Shown here in pieces: positions 39,863 to 51,385 of a stretch of DNA of 64,000 nt. The translations under genes and the position numbers were made by a program. The DNA lies in assembly GCA_964035545.1 (NCBI GenBank), contig OZ037765.1, positions 6,212,698 through 6,276,697 on the forward strand, in the 5' to 3' direction. The notes below the pieces were generated by a model, which saw only the letters and a program-made list of their open reading frames with translations, searched no databases and had not been told where the DNA came from. Numbering within the stretch: position 1 is the stretch's first letter; each line of letters starts with the position of its first letter. This DNA is from Bugula neritina. Lineage: Eukaryota > Bryozoa > Gymnolaemata > Cheilostomatida > Bugulidae.

Positions 39863-41424
39863 TTTTACCAGTAGTAAACTTTTTGCAGTTTCTGCAACAA
39901 AATATCAATACTTTTTATTTTGCAGGAGTTATAATGTAGCATAGTATTCAACAAATTCACAAACTTTACGAATAAAGTTTATGATTTTCCCAACTATTGT
40001 CTACACACTACCAATATATCTAATTAAATACCTAATTTTTATAGCTCTAGGCTTTGTTCTAATTTCATATCTTTTACTTTGTTCTGAGTTGCCTTTTTGT
40101 TTATTATAATTAGTTTGTAATTTTGAAATATTACTTTTATGCAGGCATACTAGTCCTAGATCACGATGGGAGTGTTGAAAACGGAATACATGTTCTAGAG
40201 AGCAACATAGGACATAAAGATTAACTTAGCAATTTGATGAGCTCAGAATTATAAACTTATTACAATTTCATTAGATGCGTAAAGAAATAAGGTGGTTTAA
40301 GTCTATTAAAATGATTGTCAGACGTTAAGAGCAACTGTAAGCATCTAAATGGTTTAATATATTTAGTTTAACATTGTCAGTCCTAAATTAAAATTGGAAA
40401 CCCAAATGGTGTATGGCTATTAGCATACTAAAAATGACCTTTATAAATTACCTTACTCACCTAAAAATTAAAACTAGTTTAGTTACTGGTGAATCATTAT
40501 CTACTTATAACTAGTAGTCTATAATTATAGTGTAATCGTAGTCGTTACGTGAATGGTTAAAGTTAAACTAAACGTAGTAATTATAAAAACTTTAAAAAGT
40601 AATGATAATCATACCGAGCAACTCAATTGTCAATTGCAGTAATCAAAATTAGCACGAGAGATTTGAAAAGGGTAGCACATAACAAGATAAAACAGTAGTT
40701 TATTTATAAAGTAATTTTAACGTATATTCACCTTTTTATGCAAATGCTACGATCAAACACAGAATCACACCGAAACCGCTTTAGATTTACAACTCCATAA
40801 AACCTGCCGTTAGATAATGCAGAGTTGCTGTGACAACAAATACGGATACGCAATAAACCCAATGAGATCTTCCGAAGTTTTATCGTACTTCTCAAAATAT
40901 AGCGCGAGACCTCACAACTACTCAAATATCAAACCGTAAAAAATAATTTACTATTAGTTACATATATTATATTTTAATCTTTATTAATTACAAGTTTTAA
41001 TTTTTTTAAATTCAAAATTTAAAAACTGTTTATAAATATGAAGAAAGCAAAGAAAATATTTTTGCTGGCATTAGAATAAAATGCTAGTTGGAACCTGTAG
41101 TTGAAGAGGGCGTGTTTTACGATCTATAATCCTTCGTCTCCAAACGTGAAAAATTAAATTAAAACCTATGGTATGCCTGAAAATGCACGCTCCAGCTAGC
41201 GACTTTCGCTTCAGCCCGGTTTTACTGGATCGGCATAGCCGTCAAATATCTATCGGGTTGAGTGAAATTTCAATTTGACATTTCTGATTTTAGTCTCACT
41301 TTGACTTTATTATTTGTTCACTCAGTCCTCTATTTATATTTATAAAATACTAATAGTAAAAGGTGCTGTCAAGCTTTAAGCTGACTGTTGTATATTTTAG
41401 TTTATGTCGTGAACTAAGTTTTAC

Positions 41425-41820
41425 TTGATTAGTATTACTAATACTAATACTAATACTAATAGTAATACTTATACTTATAGTTATACTAATACTAATAGTA
41501 ATAGTAATACTAATAGTAAATGTAATAGTGTAATACTAAGTCTAATAGTAATACTAATACTAATAGTAATACTAATGCTAATAGTAATACTAATACTAAT
41601 AGTAATAGACATAGTGGTAGTAAATGTAATACTTATACTTTAACTTATAGTTATAGTTATTATTTATACTTAGACTTATAGTTATACTCAGTTATAGTTA
41701 TCGGGTTATATTAAATCTAATAGTAATAAAGTAATAGTTATAGTAATACTAATGGTAATAGACAATAGAATAGTAATACTAATAGTAATAAGTAACTGTA
41801 ATAGTAATCTAATAGTCTGA
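41425..41820. repeat. degenerate hexamer tract T(A/T)ATA(C/G)
   Basis: Words TAATAC, TAATAG, TTATAC and TTATAG follow each other with period six, densest at 41425-41640. Positions 1, 3, 4 and 5 are nearly constant; position 2 is A or T and position 6 is C or G. The Asn-Thr/Ser open frame across it is a by-product. Confidence 0.8.
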
Positions 41821-42315
41821 TACTATGTGTATCAGTATTGTAATTAACTAATTTCGTATTTAATTTTGAAAACTAGTTTAATTTTACGTTATTTACTTTT
41901 AATTTTAGTATTACTATTTACGATTCACGGTTTACGCACATTCTCATTCTGATTCACTTCGAGTTTGACATTATCATTATGATTATGATTACCATGATCA
42001 TTTTTCTTAAGATTTCACAAAATATTAATCATAATGACAAAGACAAATATTAATATTAATATGAATGATATTAATATTATTTCATATTTGTATATGTAAC
42101 TATAAGTATAACTGTAAGTAAGATTAACTTCAAGTATTACATTTATTATTACTGTTAGTATTAGTAATAGTATAACTATAAGTATAACTATAACTTTAAC
42201 TTGAAGTTAAAACATTAATTTAAAGTTTAACTATAACATAAATATAACTAATACTATAAGTCTTACTCATATATTTTAGTTACTGCCTACTGGTATATAA
42301 CTATATTTATATTAA

Positions 42316-42724
42316 AGAATCCCTGGCACACTTCACTTATGCAGTACTAAAATATTCTTATATATCTTAGTTTTCATTTGCATACTGTTTTAAGGTTGGA
42401 TGCTTAAACAAGGGCTTGAAATTTCAAAGTTTAAACTTTCAAGCCATCTAGGTGATTATGCTGTGCAGTGCAGCAGCTAACAATAGCATACAATGAAAGT
42501 TAGTTATAATTAGTATAAGTTTTATAGTAGCAGTAAAGTCAAAGCTGACCGAAAATTTCATTTCCAAGCGATCAGAAATCCCAAATCATTTCAGTACATA
42601 CTTGCACAAAATTCATTATAAAACAATATTGTTTAAGCATCCAACCTGGAAACAGTATGCAAATAAAAATTAACATATATAAGAATATTTTAGTACTGCA
42701 TAAGTGAACTGTGTCAGAGATTCC
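42316..42724. mobile_element. 409-bp MITE with ~95-bp inverted repeats (TTAA family)
   Basis: The left end AGAATCCCTGGCACACTTC and the right end read inward (GGAATCTCTGACACAGTTC) stay paired for about 95 bp, through GTTGGATGCTTAAACAA. TTAA flanks both sides (42312-42315 and 42725-42728). Its ends match the 167-bp element at 19572-19738. The TTAA target suggests a piggyBac-like mover, although the ends do not start CCC as in classical piggyBac. Confidence 0.75.
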
Positions 42725-44546
42725 TTAAATTTAATGCTATTGATATTAGATTTGGTATTCATAAATTCATATATGAATATGAATATGTCTTTGATATCCA
42801 ATATGACTATCATATTCATATTGAATTTAAAATTCATATTCATTATGATAAAGATGTTGATAATCATAAGAATTATCAGTATGATATTAATAATCATAAT
42901 GATGATCATCATTGTGATCATCATTAGGATTATTAACATCATACTGATACTCTCACTCACGCAAGTTACTCTGAAATCATACTGATACTGATTATGAGTA
43001 ATTATACGATTATCATATTACCAGTTACGGTTATACCCACTTATTCACATTGTTGTTCCGATTGTCAATCATTGAACCCATGTCATAAAGATTTTTATTT
43101 TAATTTTAATTTAGCTAAACTATCAGTATCACTATGAGCACGAGTTTAAAGTTTATATAAGCATAATGATAATAATTATAGTACTACTATTGCATAGTCT
43201 AATCGTGACTGTTTTTGCTTTTGCAAATTCAATTTTAATTTACATGTGGCTTACAATTACAGTTAGTTTTACAACTGCACTGCTCAGACAGACATTCACA
43301 GATATAATTTGGGCCTATACTGAATCATTTTTGCTTAGATCTTTTTAATTTAAAATTAGTTGACTTGTCTACAGCTCAAGTTATGGTGAAACATTGTTTA
43401 AGGTCATTGCTATTCTTAAGCTTTTAAATTTTATTCTTAATGTTAACTTTCAATGATATTTTATTTTGACATCACTATGGTATAAATTTATTTTTAGTAA
43501 CATGATAATTAATTGTAAATTTAGAGTTTTTTGGTATCTTTTTTCACTATCAAAGTCTAAGCCTTCTTATTTTAACAAATCAGTATATAATTATTAATAT
43601 GCACTTTGTTTTTGCTATTATTGTTATAGTTATAATGTTTCTAATAATAGTGATAGTAGTAAGGCTCTGTGAACTTGAATTTACGATTCAGATAACATTT
43701 CACTATAGGAAAAATTATTCCAATTGGTGAACATTGCTAATGTAGTGATTTTTTTAGTAGTTATTATCGTATAAACTAAAAATGTATTAAGCCTATATAT
43801 GCTGTAGTACTTTTGTAAAATATCATTCTATACTTTCTTCACTTTATATTTTAGTGAACACACTATTTATAAAATTTCTGAAGTTTATAATCATTTACTG
43901 TAATATTTTGATTAGACACTACTGCTATTGATATTCAAATAGTTGATGAAATTGTATAAAGTAGTCTAAAGTACATTACTTGTAGTCAGCTAAGAAATCA
44001 ATGGACTTTGTATTTAAAGAAACTCCTACTATTAATAAAATTGAGCTATTAATTTATTGAGCCTATGTTGTTTTTCTAAATTCTGCTTTTTGTCAGTCCA
44101 GTTCCCATTCTTTCCATCTCAGTTATAGTTTCCATGTTAATTTGCTTAGACTCTTTCATGCATTAATGGAAAACATTATACTTTCCTTATCCTGTATAAA
44201 CTTCTTTTAAATGCTTTGAAAGTGTAATGTTGTTTTATCATTATTTATTATTTAAAACCCTTGTAAATGTTTGTCATTCTTTTATAGAAGTTGAGAGCAG
44301 TTGTCTGCCCTCTTCATCACCATCTATATTGTCAGCTATTACTCTTCAAATAGTCAAATAGTATATATTATACATTTTTTGTTAATTTTTGTTTTTCTGG
44401 TAAAAGAATTTTCTATTTTTGATCAAAAATTAAGGAAAGTAATTCTAGTGAAACTTTCCAGGATACCGAAATATCCTCTGGATGGTTGGCTGAAACTTCT
44501 GATAGCAAATCTCATTTTGAATATCATATTTATTGTAGTTACCATT

Positions 44547-47386
44547 ATGGATGATGAATATCACGGTGGATCTTACGGCAATGGTGAGTGTGATATTACG
44601 TGTTTCCATAATTATTTTATTTTAACAAACATAGGAATGTTTTTTCAGAATTACTTGTTTTTTCATATAATATAACATTGGCAGGTAAATTGTAAGTTGT
44701 AAAAATAACTTCCAACAATATGCTGTCTCTTAGCTCAATTTGGAGTTGTGCATTACTGTATGCACTAAATAATTGTTTTCAAACTGTTGAAATCTCTTAG
44801 TTTGGGATCAGGCTGTAGTCTTTGTTTGTTGATTTTTCTATTCAACTAGTCGACACTTTAATTTTTTTGAGTTGTGTTTTTGATCCTTCAAGTCTTATCA
44901 TGATTTAAACGACATATAGTGTTTGCCAATAAAGTTCCTTCTAAAATAATTACATGATGCTGGAACATAGGCTCTATGTGTATAACTGATAACTGTAATC
45001 ACTTGTGCGTTTCATTCCTTCAAACTCACCAGTTAATTTCCTCCCATTTACACAATTCTGAAATTAATTTTATGCTTTACAGCTTTTAAACATCAGAGTC
45101 GTAATGGTTATTGATTTTAATAAGCAAAAATCAATGCAGTCATATTTTCCTAACTTGCTAGCATGCTCTGGTGTTAGGTTTAGTATACTTCATGTTGTAA
45201 TTAGTTCTAAGTACTATGGCATATAGCAGCGTGCTTTGTACATTTTAATCTAGAGAGGTTGATAGGCTAGGTAATCAGTTGACATCTCTCACAGGTGGTG
45301 GTATGAAAAGGTCGGCGAGTGATAGCGGAATGGACAATGCTGGACCACCCAAACGTTTCTGCAATGGTGAAGGACCAACCATAGAGTTACGAGTCCTTAT
45401 TCAAAGCAAGGTATACATTTTTTGGATTACAACAAATATTTTTGAATGTTAAAAATATTGTCCTGCTATTTTTATTATTGTATGATTGATGGATTACCTT
45501 CTGGTCATTTCAGAATGCTGGTGCTATAATAGGAAAAGCTGGAAGTAATATAAAAAGATTAAGAAGCACTGTAAGTCTGTTTCTTTGTTGAATTTGTTTT
45601 TTATTTTATTACAGAGGAGATAACTTATTGTAGTTACGTTTTCAGGTCAGCCAATAGACTCAACACTCGAGAAGTTTTCCTTCTATGAACTAATCATGAC
45701 ATACTCCTATTATGTAATACTTATGGTGGTCTTGCCTCTTCAACCTGGGTGCCTGCCATCAATGGAGTGTTGCTTCGTTGAATGAGTTTTAAATTGGTCA
45801 TTCCCACAAATGTATTCAACTTGTAATCATGCCATGTTCTTATTTTCCCTCCTTTTATGCCAACTTAACATACGGAATTAACATGTGCTTGGCCGGGCCG
45901 CCCATCCCTCTGCTACTGGTCCTACTGGCTGGCCAATGAAACTACTTCTGGTCTATACGGTCTAATCAACATACTGTCCTGCCTCGACATCTCCTCCTAT
46001 TGATGATGACGCCACTGTCTCCACTGGCCTACACCCGCTGCATTTTGCTCTTGCAGTACAATGCGAGTGTCACTGTGCCCGACTCCAGCGGCCCTGAACG
46101 GTAACTCTATACACAATTGGTGCTTGATATCCGACATGTGGCTATGTTGATCTCGTACAATGTCTTTGGCCCAAATCATTACAATTGACTGACACAATAT
46201 AGCCACATGAGGAGGTCTCTGGGTCAACGCCATTCTCTTCCATTCAGCTTCTGTTATATTGTAAAGCTGGACTCCAAAATTCTGAGAGGTTTTTTGTTTT
46301 GGCGGGTTCGGGGGGGGGGGTGTAACACTGGTTGGCTGGTCTAAATTCTATGGGTGGGAGTGCCGGGAGTCTTGTAAAACAAAGCATGTTCCTAACAACT
46401 TCATTCTGTCAACAAATATTATTTAGAAAATAAGCCCTTCTTCCTAGTTACTGTAACCATTATGACGAACTGTTTTTATTTATAATTTCAGCATTCTTAG
46501 TATTCACGCACCTCTTGGCACTGTACTGGAGTGTCTACGAGAAGCTATACCTTGCTTTGAGGATGTAAGTACGAATGACACTTTTCTAGCAGTGACTCTA
46601 GGTGCTGCATTTACCTGTTGTATAACTTTCACATAACAGCTGTTGGCTGAACTGCACATCTACTGTTTCAATGAAGACAATTTGAAAAATTATCAGTTGT
46701 TGTGGGATTATGATATTGAATAATTATCCCAATATTAGTTAGGCTAAAGCCATACAGTTACCTGGTGGCAGATGCCCTGTCTAGTCACAGTCTGTGTTTA
46801 CTGTAATAGAAAATGAAAAATCGGAAATGAAATTCTCACCAACCACTTAGTCAAAGCACTGTACATACAATGTCAATAACATATGATGTATGTGTAGCAC
46901 ATGTAGACGAACATTGTACAGATTGCGCTGTTCTTGTAGTATCAGCAGTTCAACCCAGATGACGACTTTGAGTGTGACCTTCACCTACTGGTGCACCAGA
47001 GTCAAGCCGGCTGCGTTATCGGAAGGGGTGGTGGAAAGATTAAAGAACTGAGAGACGTAAGTCACTCATCTACACCGTGTGTCACAAATGCGCTGTATAT
47101 ACTTTGCTGTGTCAGATCTACTGTATAAGAACCCTTGAGTTTCATTGCTGTGTTCATTTGTGTTAGATGACTGGAAGCAATATTAAGGTTTACACAGACT
47201 GTTGTCCAAGGTCTACGGATAGAGTGGTACAAGTCATGGGAACCATATCAAAGGTGAGAGTCAAACATATACATGTATACCCTATGCATACGTATATGTA
47301 TGTATGTATGTATACGCTATGCATACGTATATGTATGTATGTATACGCTATGCATACGTATATGTATGTATGTATGTATGTATACG

Positions 47387-47428
<42 letters not shown>

Positions 47429-50400
47429 GTATATGTATATATATATATATATATATACATATATACGTATATGTATATACGTATATGTATAATGAACGAA
47501 CTGTTAGGTCAATCCTGTGTAACCCAATCTATTGGGCAGAGTTTAGCACAAATCTGTTTCCGCTGTTGCACTTATGTAGGCCAGCAATTTCCTGTTTTTA
47601 CAGCAAATAGTTGGGGAAAAGAAATCAATAATCACAGTTTCATAGCTTGATATTTAATGCTGCTATTGACTAAATTATTTATTAAATAATGAATTTAATA
47701 CTTAAAACAATTACTTAAGTCTGAACACTAGCTAGGATAGTATTGTTGGCAATAGAAAGTTTTATGTACTCTATGCTGCGTTTCCATGACTTTGCATTAA
47801 CTTGTGGTTTCAATCGAAGTCACTGTTTCCAAAGCTGAATGAAAAATCCATTCTCATAATTCAAAGCTTGGAAACGCAGCGCATTAATTATAGACAGTCA
47901 TAAACAATAGAAGGTTTATAGAAAGTCATGGACAATCATGTTTTTGGTAGGTGATTAATGCTGTGGGAGAGATTTTTGACCTGCTCCAGACAGCGCCACC
48001 CAAGGGCACTGTGAACAACTACGACCCCAACTACGCCGATGAGTTCAACTCCCAGAGCTATGGAGGCTTTACGATGGGTCCCGGCGGTAAAGGCGGCCGA
48101 GGGGGAGGCAGCAGTGGTGGAGGCGGATTTGGTGGTGGCAGGTGAGTTATTGGAACAGAACACCAGTCTGTCGGACTAGTAGTGATGATGTAGTGGTTAC
48201 TTATAGGATGGTCCCACTGTATTCAGACGTGTTTGTGCTGGTGTGTGATGTGCTACATTCTAGCATATTGGTAATTAGCTAGTCTTGACAACGCAATCAA
48301 TATTTTAATGTTAAACACTAAGAGTAGGTAATTGTTTGTAAGGAGCCAACTTTGTTTCTAATTCTCGGTGAAAAGGGCAGGTGTTGGTTTCCATTACTGG
48401 AAATCGATCCTCACAGTTTGAATTGTATCAAAAAGCATCATTGATTGTTGAGCGGCTCATTCACGACACTGCCTGTGAATGTTATATTCTTTGTTTATAT
48501 GTAATTTGTCAATTTGTCTATAGAAAGCATATTTTATACAATCCTTTGATGCAGGGAGGATTGTATTGTGACGGAGTCCTGTATAAAAATGTGATAGCTT
48601 TGTTGTGGGGTGTTCAGAATACTTTGTTGAATGCAAGTCACGCTTCTGTCTATTCATTGGCTGCAGAGTTTTTTATCTCTTGTTTGTTTTCACAAATAAG
48701 ATCTCGTTAGCAGTGTTTAGATGAGATGGTCGCTTGGCTTGACTAAATAGGCAGATCTACGTCCTTTGTCTTAGTATTGATATTCGGCCTTATTATTGCA
48801 GTGTATTTATAGTGAGATAGCATTTGCTCTACCTTTCATTGTGCAACAAGGGGTTAGGAGAGACAAGTTGTTGTATTTTATCTCTAGCAGATTATCAGCA
48901 ATGTGACAATTTTGCTCTTCATAGGTAAGTTAAGTTGGTAGTTGAGGTGAAATACTCATATCTGTAGAGTAGCTTTGTGTGAACTTAATATAAATATTAA
49001 TTGCCCCTTTCTGATTGGTTATTCGTTGTTGAAACATGCTATAGAATAGGCTCTTGGGACCTGTGAACACGTATTGATTCCTAAGCAGATGACTTGGTTT
49101 ATTAGAGCTTCAGTTATCTTGTAGCAGTGTCATAGTGCTGTTAGCTTACCTCATGTTTAATTAACAGCTGTGCAGAATGGTAGGTTATTTTAAACTTTGT
49201 TTAATTTATTAAATTTTTTTTGATTATTTAATATTTTGTAAATGTTGAATTGTTTGCAGAGGAGGTGGTGGTGGCGGCGGTAGAGGCCGCGGTGGTTCTC
49301 GAGGTGGAATGAGAGGAGGAAGGGGCGGTTATGGAGGTGACCGAGGTTTTGATAGAGGATTTGATAGATCTCGGGGTAGTGGTGGCGGAGGATTTGGTGG
49401 AAGTCGCGGAAGAGATTTCGGAGGCAGTCGAGACGACGGCTATGGAGGTGGGAGAAGTGGCCGAGATGGCGGCTATGACGGTGGGCGGGAGAACCATTTT
49501 GGAGGTGGTAGAGGTGGAGGGTTTGGTGATAGCAGAGATGGCGGATCATCTACCAAAACTCAAGTCAGCATTCCAAAAGATGTAAGCTGGAAACTTTATT
49601 GAAAAAAATTCTCTTCCAATTTCTAAGTTTCGTGTGTTTTATAGCTATAGCTGTATATTATTTTGATTAATTCAAGCAAACAAAAATTATTTGTAAACAT
49701 ATTGCAGCTTGCTGGAGCTATAATTGGTAAAGGAGGCAACAGAATTAAGCAAATTCGTCAGCAGTCCAACGCCCAGATTCAGATTGACGAGGCCGTGGCT
49801 GGCTCTAATGACAGAATTATTACCATCAGCGGTACTCAAGATCAAATACAGAATGCTCAATATCTCTTGCAGTTGAGGTACTTCAAACCTGCTCTTTCCT
49901 TGTCTGTACAATGCGTAGACATTCACAAAGTTTACTTTTGTTTTCATAATTGAACATCTCTTTGAGGTAACAACTCTGTCACCCTTTCATATGGAAAAGC
50001 CGCATAACTTTTTTGCTTGTTTACTTTGAATTAAATGGCTTGTGTGTGTGTGTGTGTGCATTGCAAACCATTCAATGTGTTTTTCTGACCATTTAAAAAC
50101 CTTGTCTTGTTACTTTCTAGTTGAGCTTTCAATGAAATATTTAGAATTTTAATTGAAGTTTTCATTCTTTTACCTTCTAAACTTTTCCATGATGGCGAAT
50201 GTTTGCTGCAGTGTCGGTTTCCTAGCTTGTGTGTTCCTACGCTATTTACTAACTATTGTTGAGAATGTTTGGGAGTGTTGAGTTAGCAGGGTTAGTACTT
50301 ACTGCTCACTCTACTGGTAGTAATACCTTACTGCTGCAGCTAGTTTCTGATCAACAGCTAGCAGTCTATAAGATATACTCTCTTTACTGTTTGTTCAGCT

Positions 50401-51139
50401 GTTAACTGGTGGTTGGTGTTTGAATGCTTAGACTTTGTGGAAGACTAGTGATTTTGTTGTTCTCCGAAGTTGCTAACACGAAATCTCTATCTTCCGCAAA
50501 GTTGCCGCTTACCTCCTTCTATGCTAACAAGAATACCTTATTACCAAACAATGCTTGCCCTAGCTATCTACTGACAGCTCTTACTCTGCTTGTTCAACAG
50601 GTGCTCTAGTTTAGACCTAGTAGACAGGGGCAGGTGCTGCTCTAATGCTAATTAGCTGTATTGGCTGGGGTGTCAACACTACTTACCTCTGAGTGCATGC
50701 ATTGTAACCACTTGTCTAGCAACATCAACATCACAAATAAAGAATTAAAATTATTGCTATAATGACATGCTAGAATAAAAATAACACAAACTAATAAATA
50801 GAGATGTGTAACTGTAGAGGCTACATTTTATATAGTTTTGATAGTAACCAGTGGTTTGATGTTAATATTTCTGATACCAAAATTTCATTCTCTTGAGAAT
50901 AACACAATTTTAGCAATTTTTCTAATACTTCTATCTACAATACAGTTTCATTGATAGATTCTAAACTTGTACGTTTAATGTATGTTTTCAATGAAATATG
51001 GCTCAAAGTTGTATTGCTATTTTGCTTGAAAACACTATGTTGTATTTGGTGACTTCAAGTTTAAAATGTGGTGCTTCTTGTCTTTTACAGTGTCAAACAG
51101 CACCAATCGGGCAACAGTGGTGGAGGAGGCCGTTATTAA
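44547..51139 (+). CDS. HNRNPK: hnRNP K, three-KH-domain RNA/ssDNA-binding protein
   Basis: Exons 44547-44583, 45295-45410, 45514-45570, 46057-46100, 46492-46564, 46940-47056, 47167-47253, 47951-48141, 49260-49581, 49708-49877 and 51091-51139 join in phase to 420 aa (human 463). KH1 has GKAG (58-61) then [19 protein letters not shown], almost the human sequence. KH2 has GRGG (137-140) and [14 protein letters not shown]3 has GKGG (355-358), RIKQIR and [14 protein letters not shown], and the tail ends GGGGRY. Between KH2 and KH3 lies a long Gly/Arg/Asp-rich RGG region (about 205-340) in place of the human proline-rich KI region. hnRNP K binds C-rich RNA and ssDNA and acts in transcription, splicing and translation. 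Start ATG at 44547 follows a 5' UTR acceptor. Confidence 0.95.
47270..47492. repeat. TATG/TA/ATACG microsatellite in an hnRNP K intron
   Basis: Three near-copies of a unit with GCATACGTATATG and (TATG)n are followed by a long (TA)n run and alternating TACGTATATG. Open frames through it encode only Tyr/Ile/Met repeats and are not genes. Confidence 0.9.
50041..50058. repeat. (TG)9 microsatellite in an hnRNP K intron
   Basis: Perfect TG dinucleotide run in the intron before the last exon. Confidence 0.9.
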
Positions 51140-51379
51140 ACCAGAAAATACTTATTGTTGGGCTATTCATTGAGTTTGTTACCTGATTGTACAGCGCCCT
51201 AATAGATCTTCTAATCACTCTCAGCCAGACAATTCATTCTACCTAATAATTAGTTTTTTGGCAATTCGGTTACACTTTATGTATTTTTTCTTTTATGTAA
51301 ATAGCTGTCAGTTTTGAAACATCCTTATATAACAGTTTGAACCTGTTATTTTAATGCTCTGTATTATAGTTTTGAATAT

Positions 51380-51385
51380 AATAAA
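51380..51385 (+). terminator. polyadenylation signal of hnRNP K
   Basis: AATAAA 240 bases after the TAA stop (51137-51139) in otherwise AT-rich 3' UTR; the first canonical signal after the stop. Confidence 0.7.

Larger units (their letters stand above)
39863..44546. other. AT-rich spacer between the 37.4-kb minus gene and hnRNP K
   Basis: Should hold divergent promoters. It contains a long hexamer tract (41425-41820), a TTAA-flanked MITE (42316-42724) and AT-rich stretches made of ATCATTATGAT words (about 42780-43000). Open frames here are translations of these repeats. The piece at 44539-44546, after an acceptor (tattgtag), is the 5' UTR of the hnRNP K start exon. Confidence 0.55.

Noticed and set aside
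41425-41643. 72-codon Asn/Thr/Ser open frame
   Set aside because: It is a literal translation of the TAATAC/TAATAG hexamer tract and has no start context, splice sites or family.
42670-42985. Two overlapping hydrophobic frames on opposite strands
   Set aside because: The sequence is low-complexity ATCATTATGAT repeats readable on both strands. No gene family fits.
45997-46233. 78-codon minus frame in the hnRNP K intron region
   Set aside because: It overlaps the plus-strand KH1 exon 46057-46100 and shows no family match; probably chance in a GC-richer patch.
47167-47650. 147- and 125-codon frames rich in Tyr, Ile, Met
   Set aside because: The first 29 codons of one are a true hnRNP K exon (47167-47253). 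The rest is TATG/TA microsatellite in the intron.
48381-48710. 109-codon plus frame in an hnRNP K intron
   Set aside because: It has no splice borders that keep the hnRNP K frame, no family resemblance, and reads through ordinary intron sequence.
49190-49549. Open frames on minus opposite the hnRNP K RGG exon
   Set aside because: They are shadows of a GGN-rich exon; GC-biased repeats suppress stops on the other strand.
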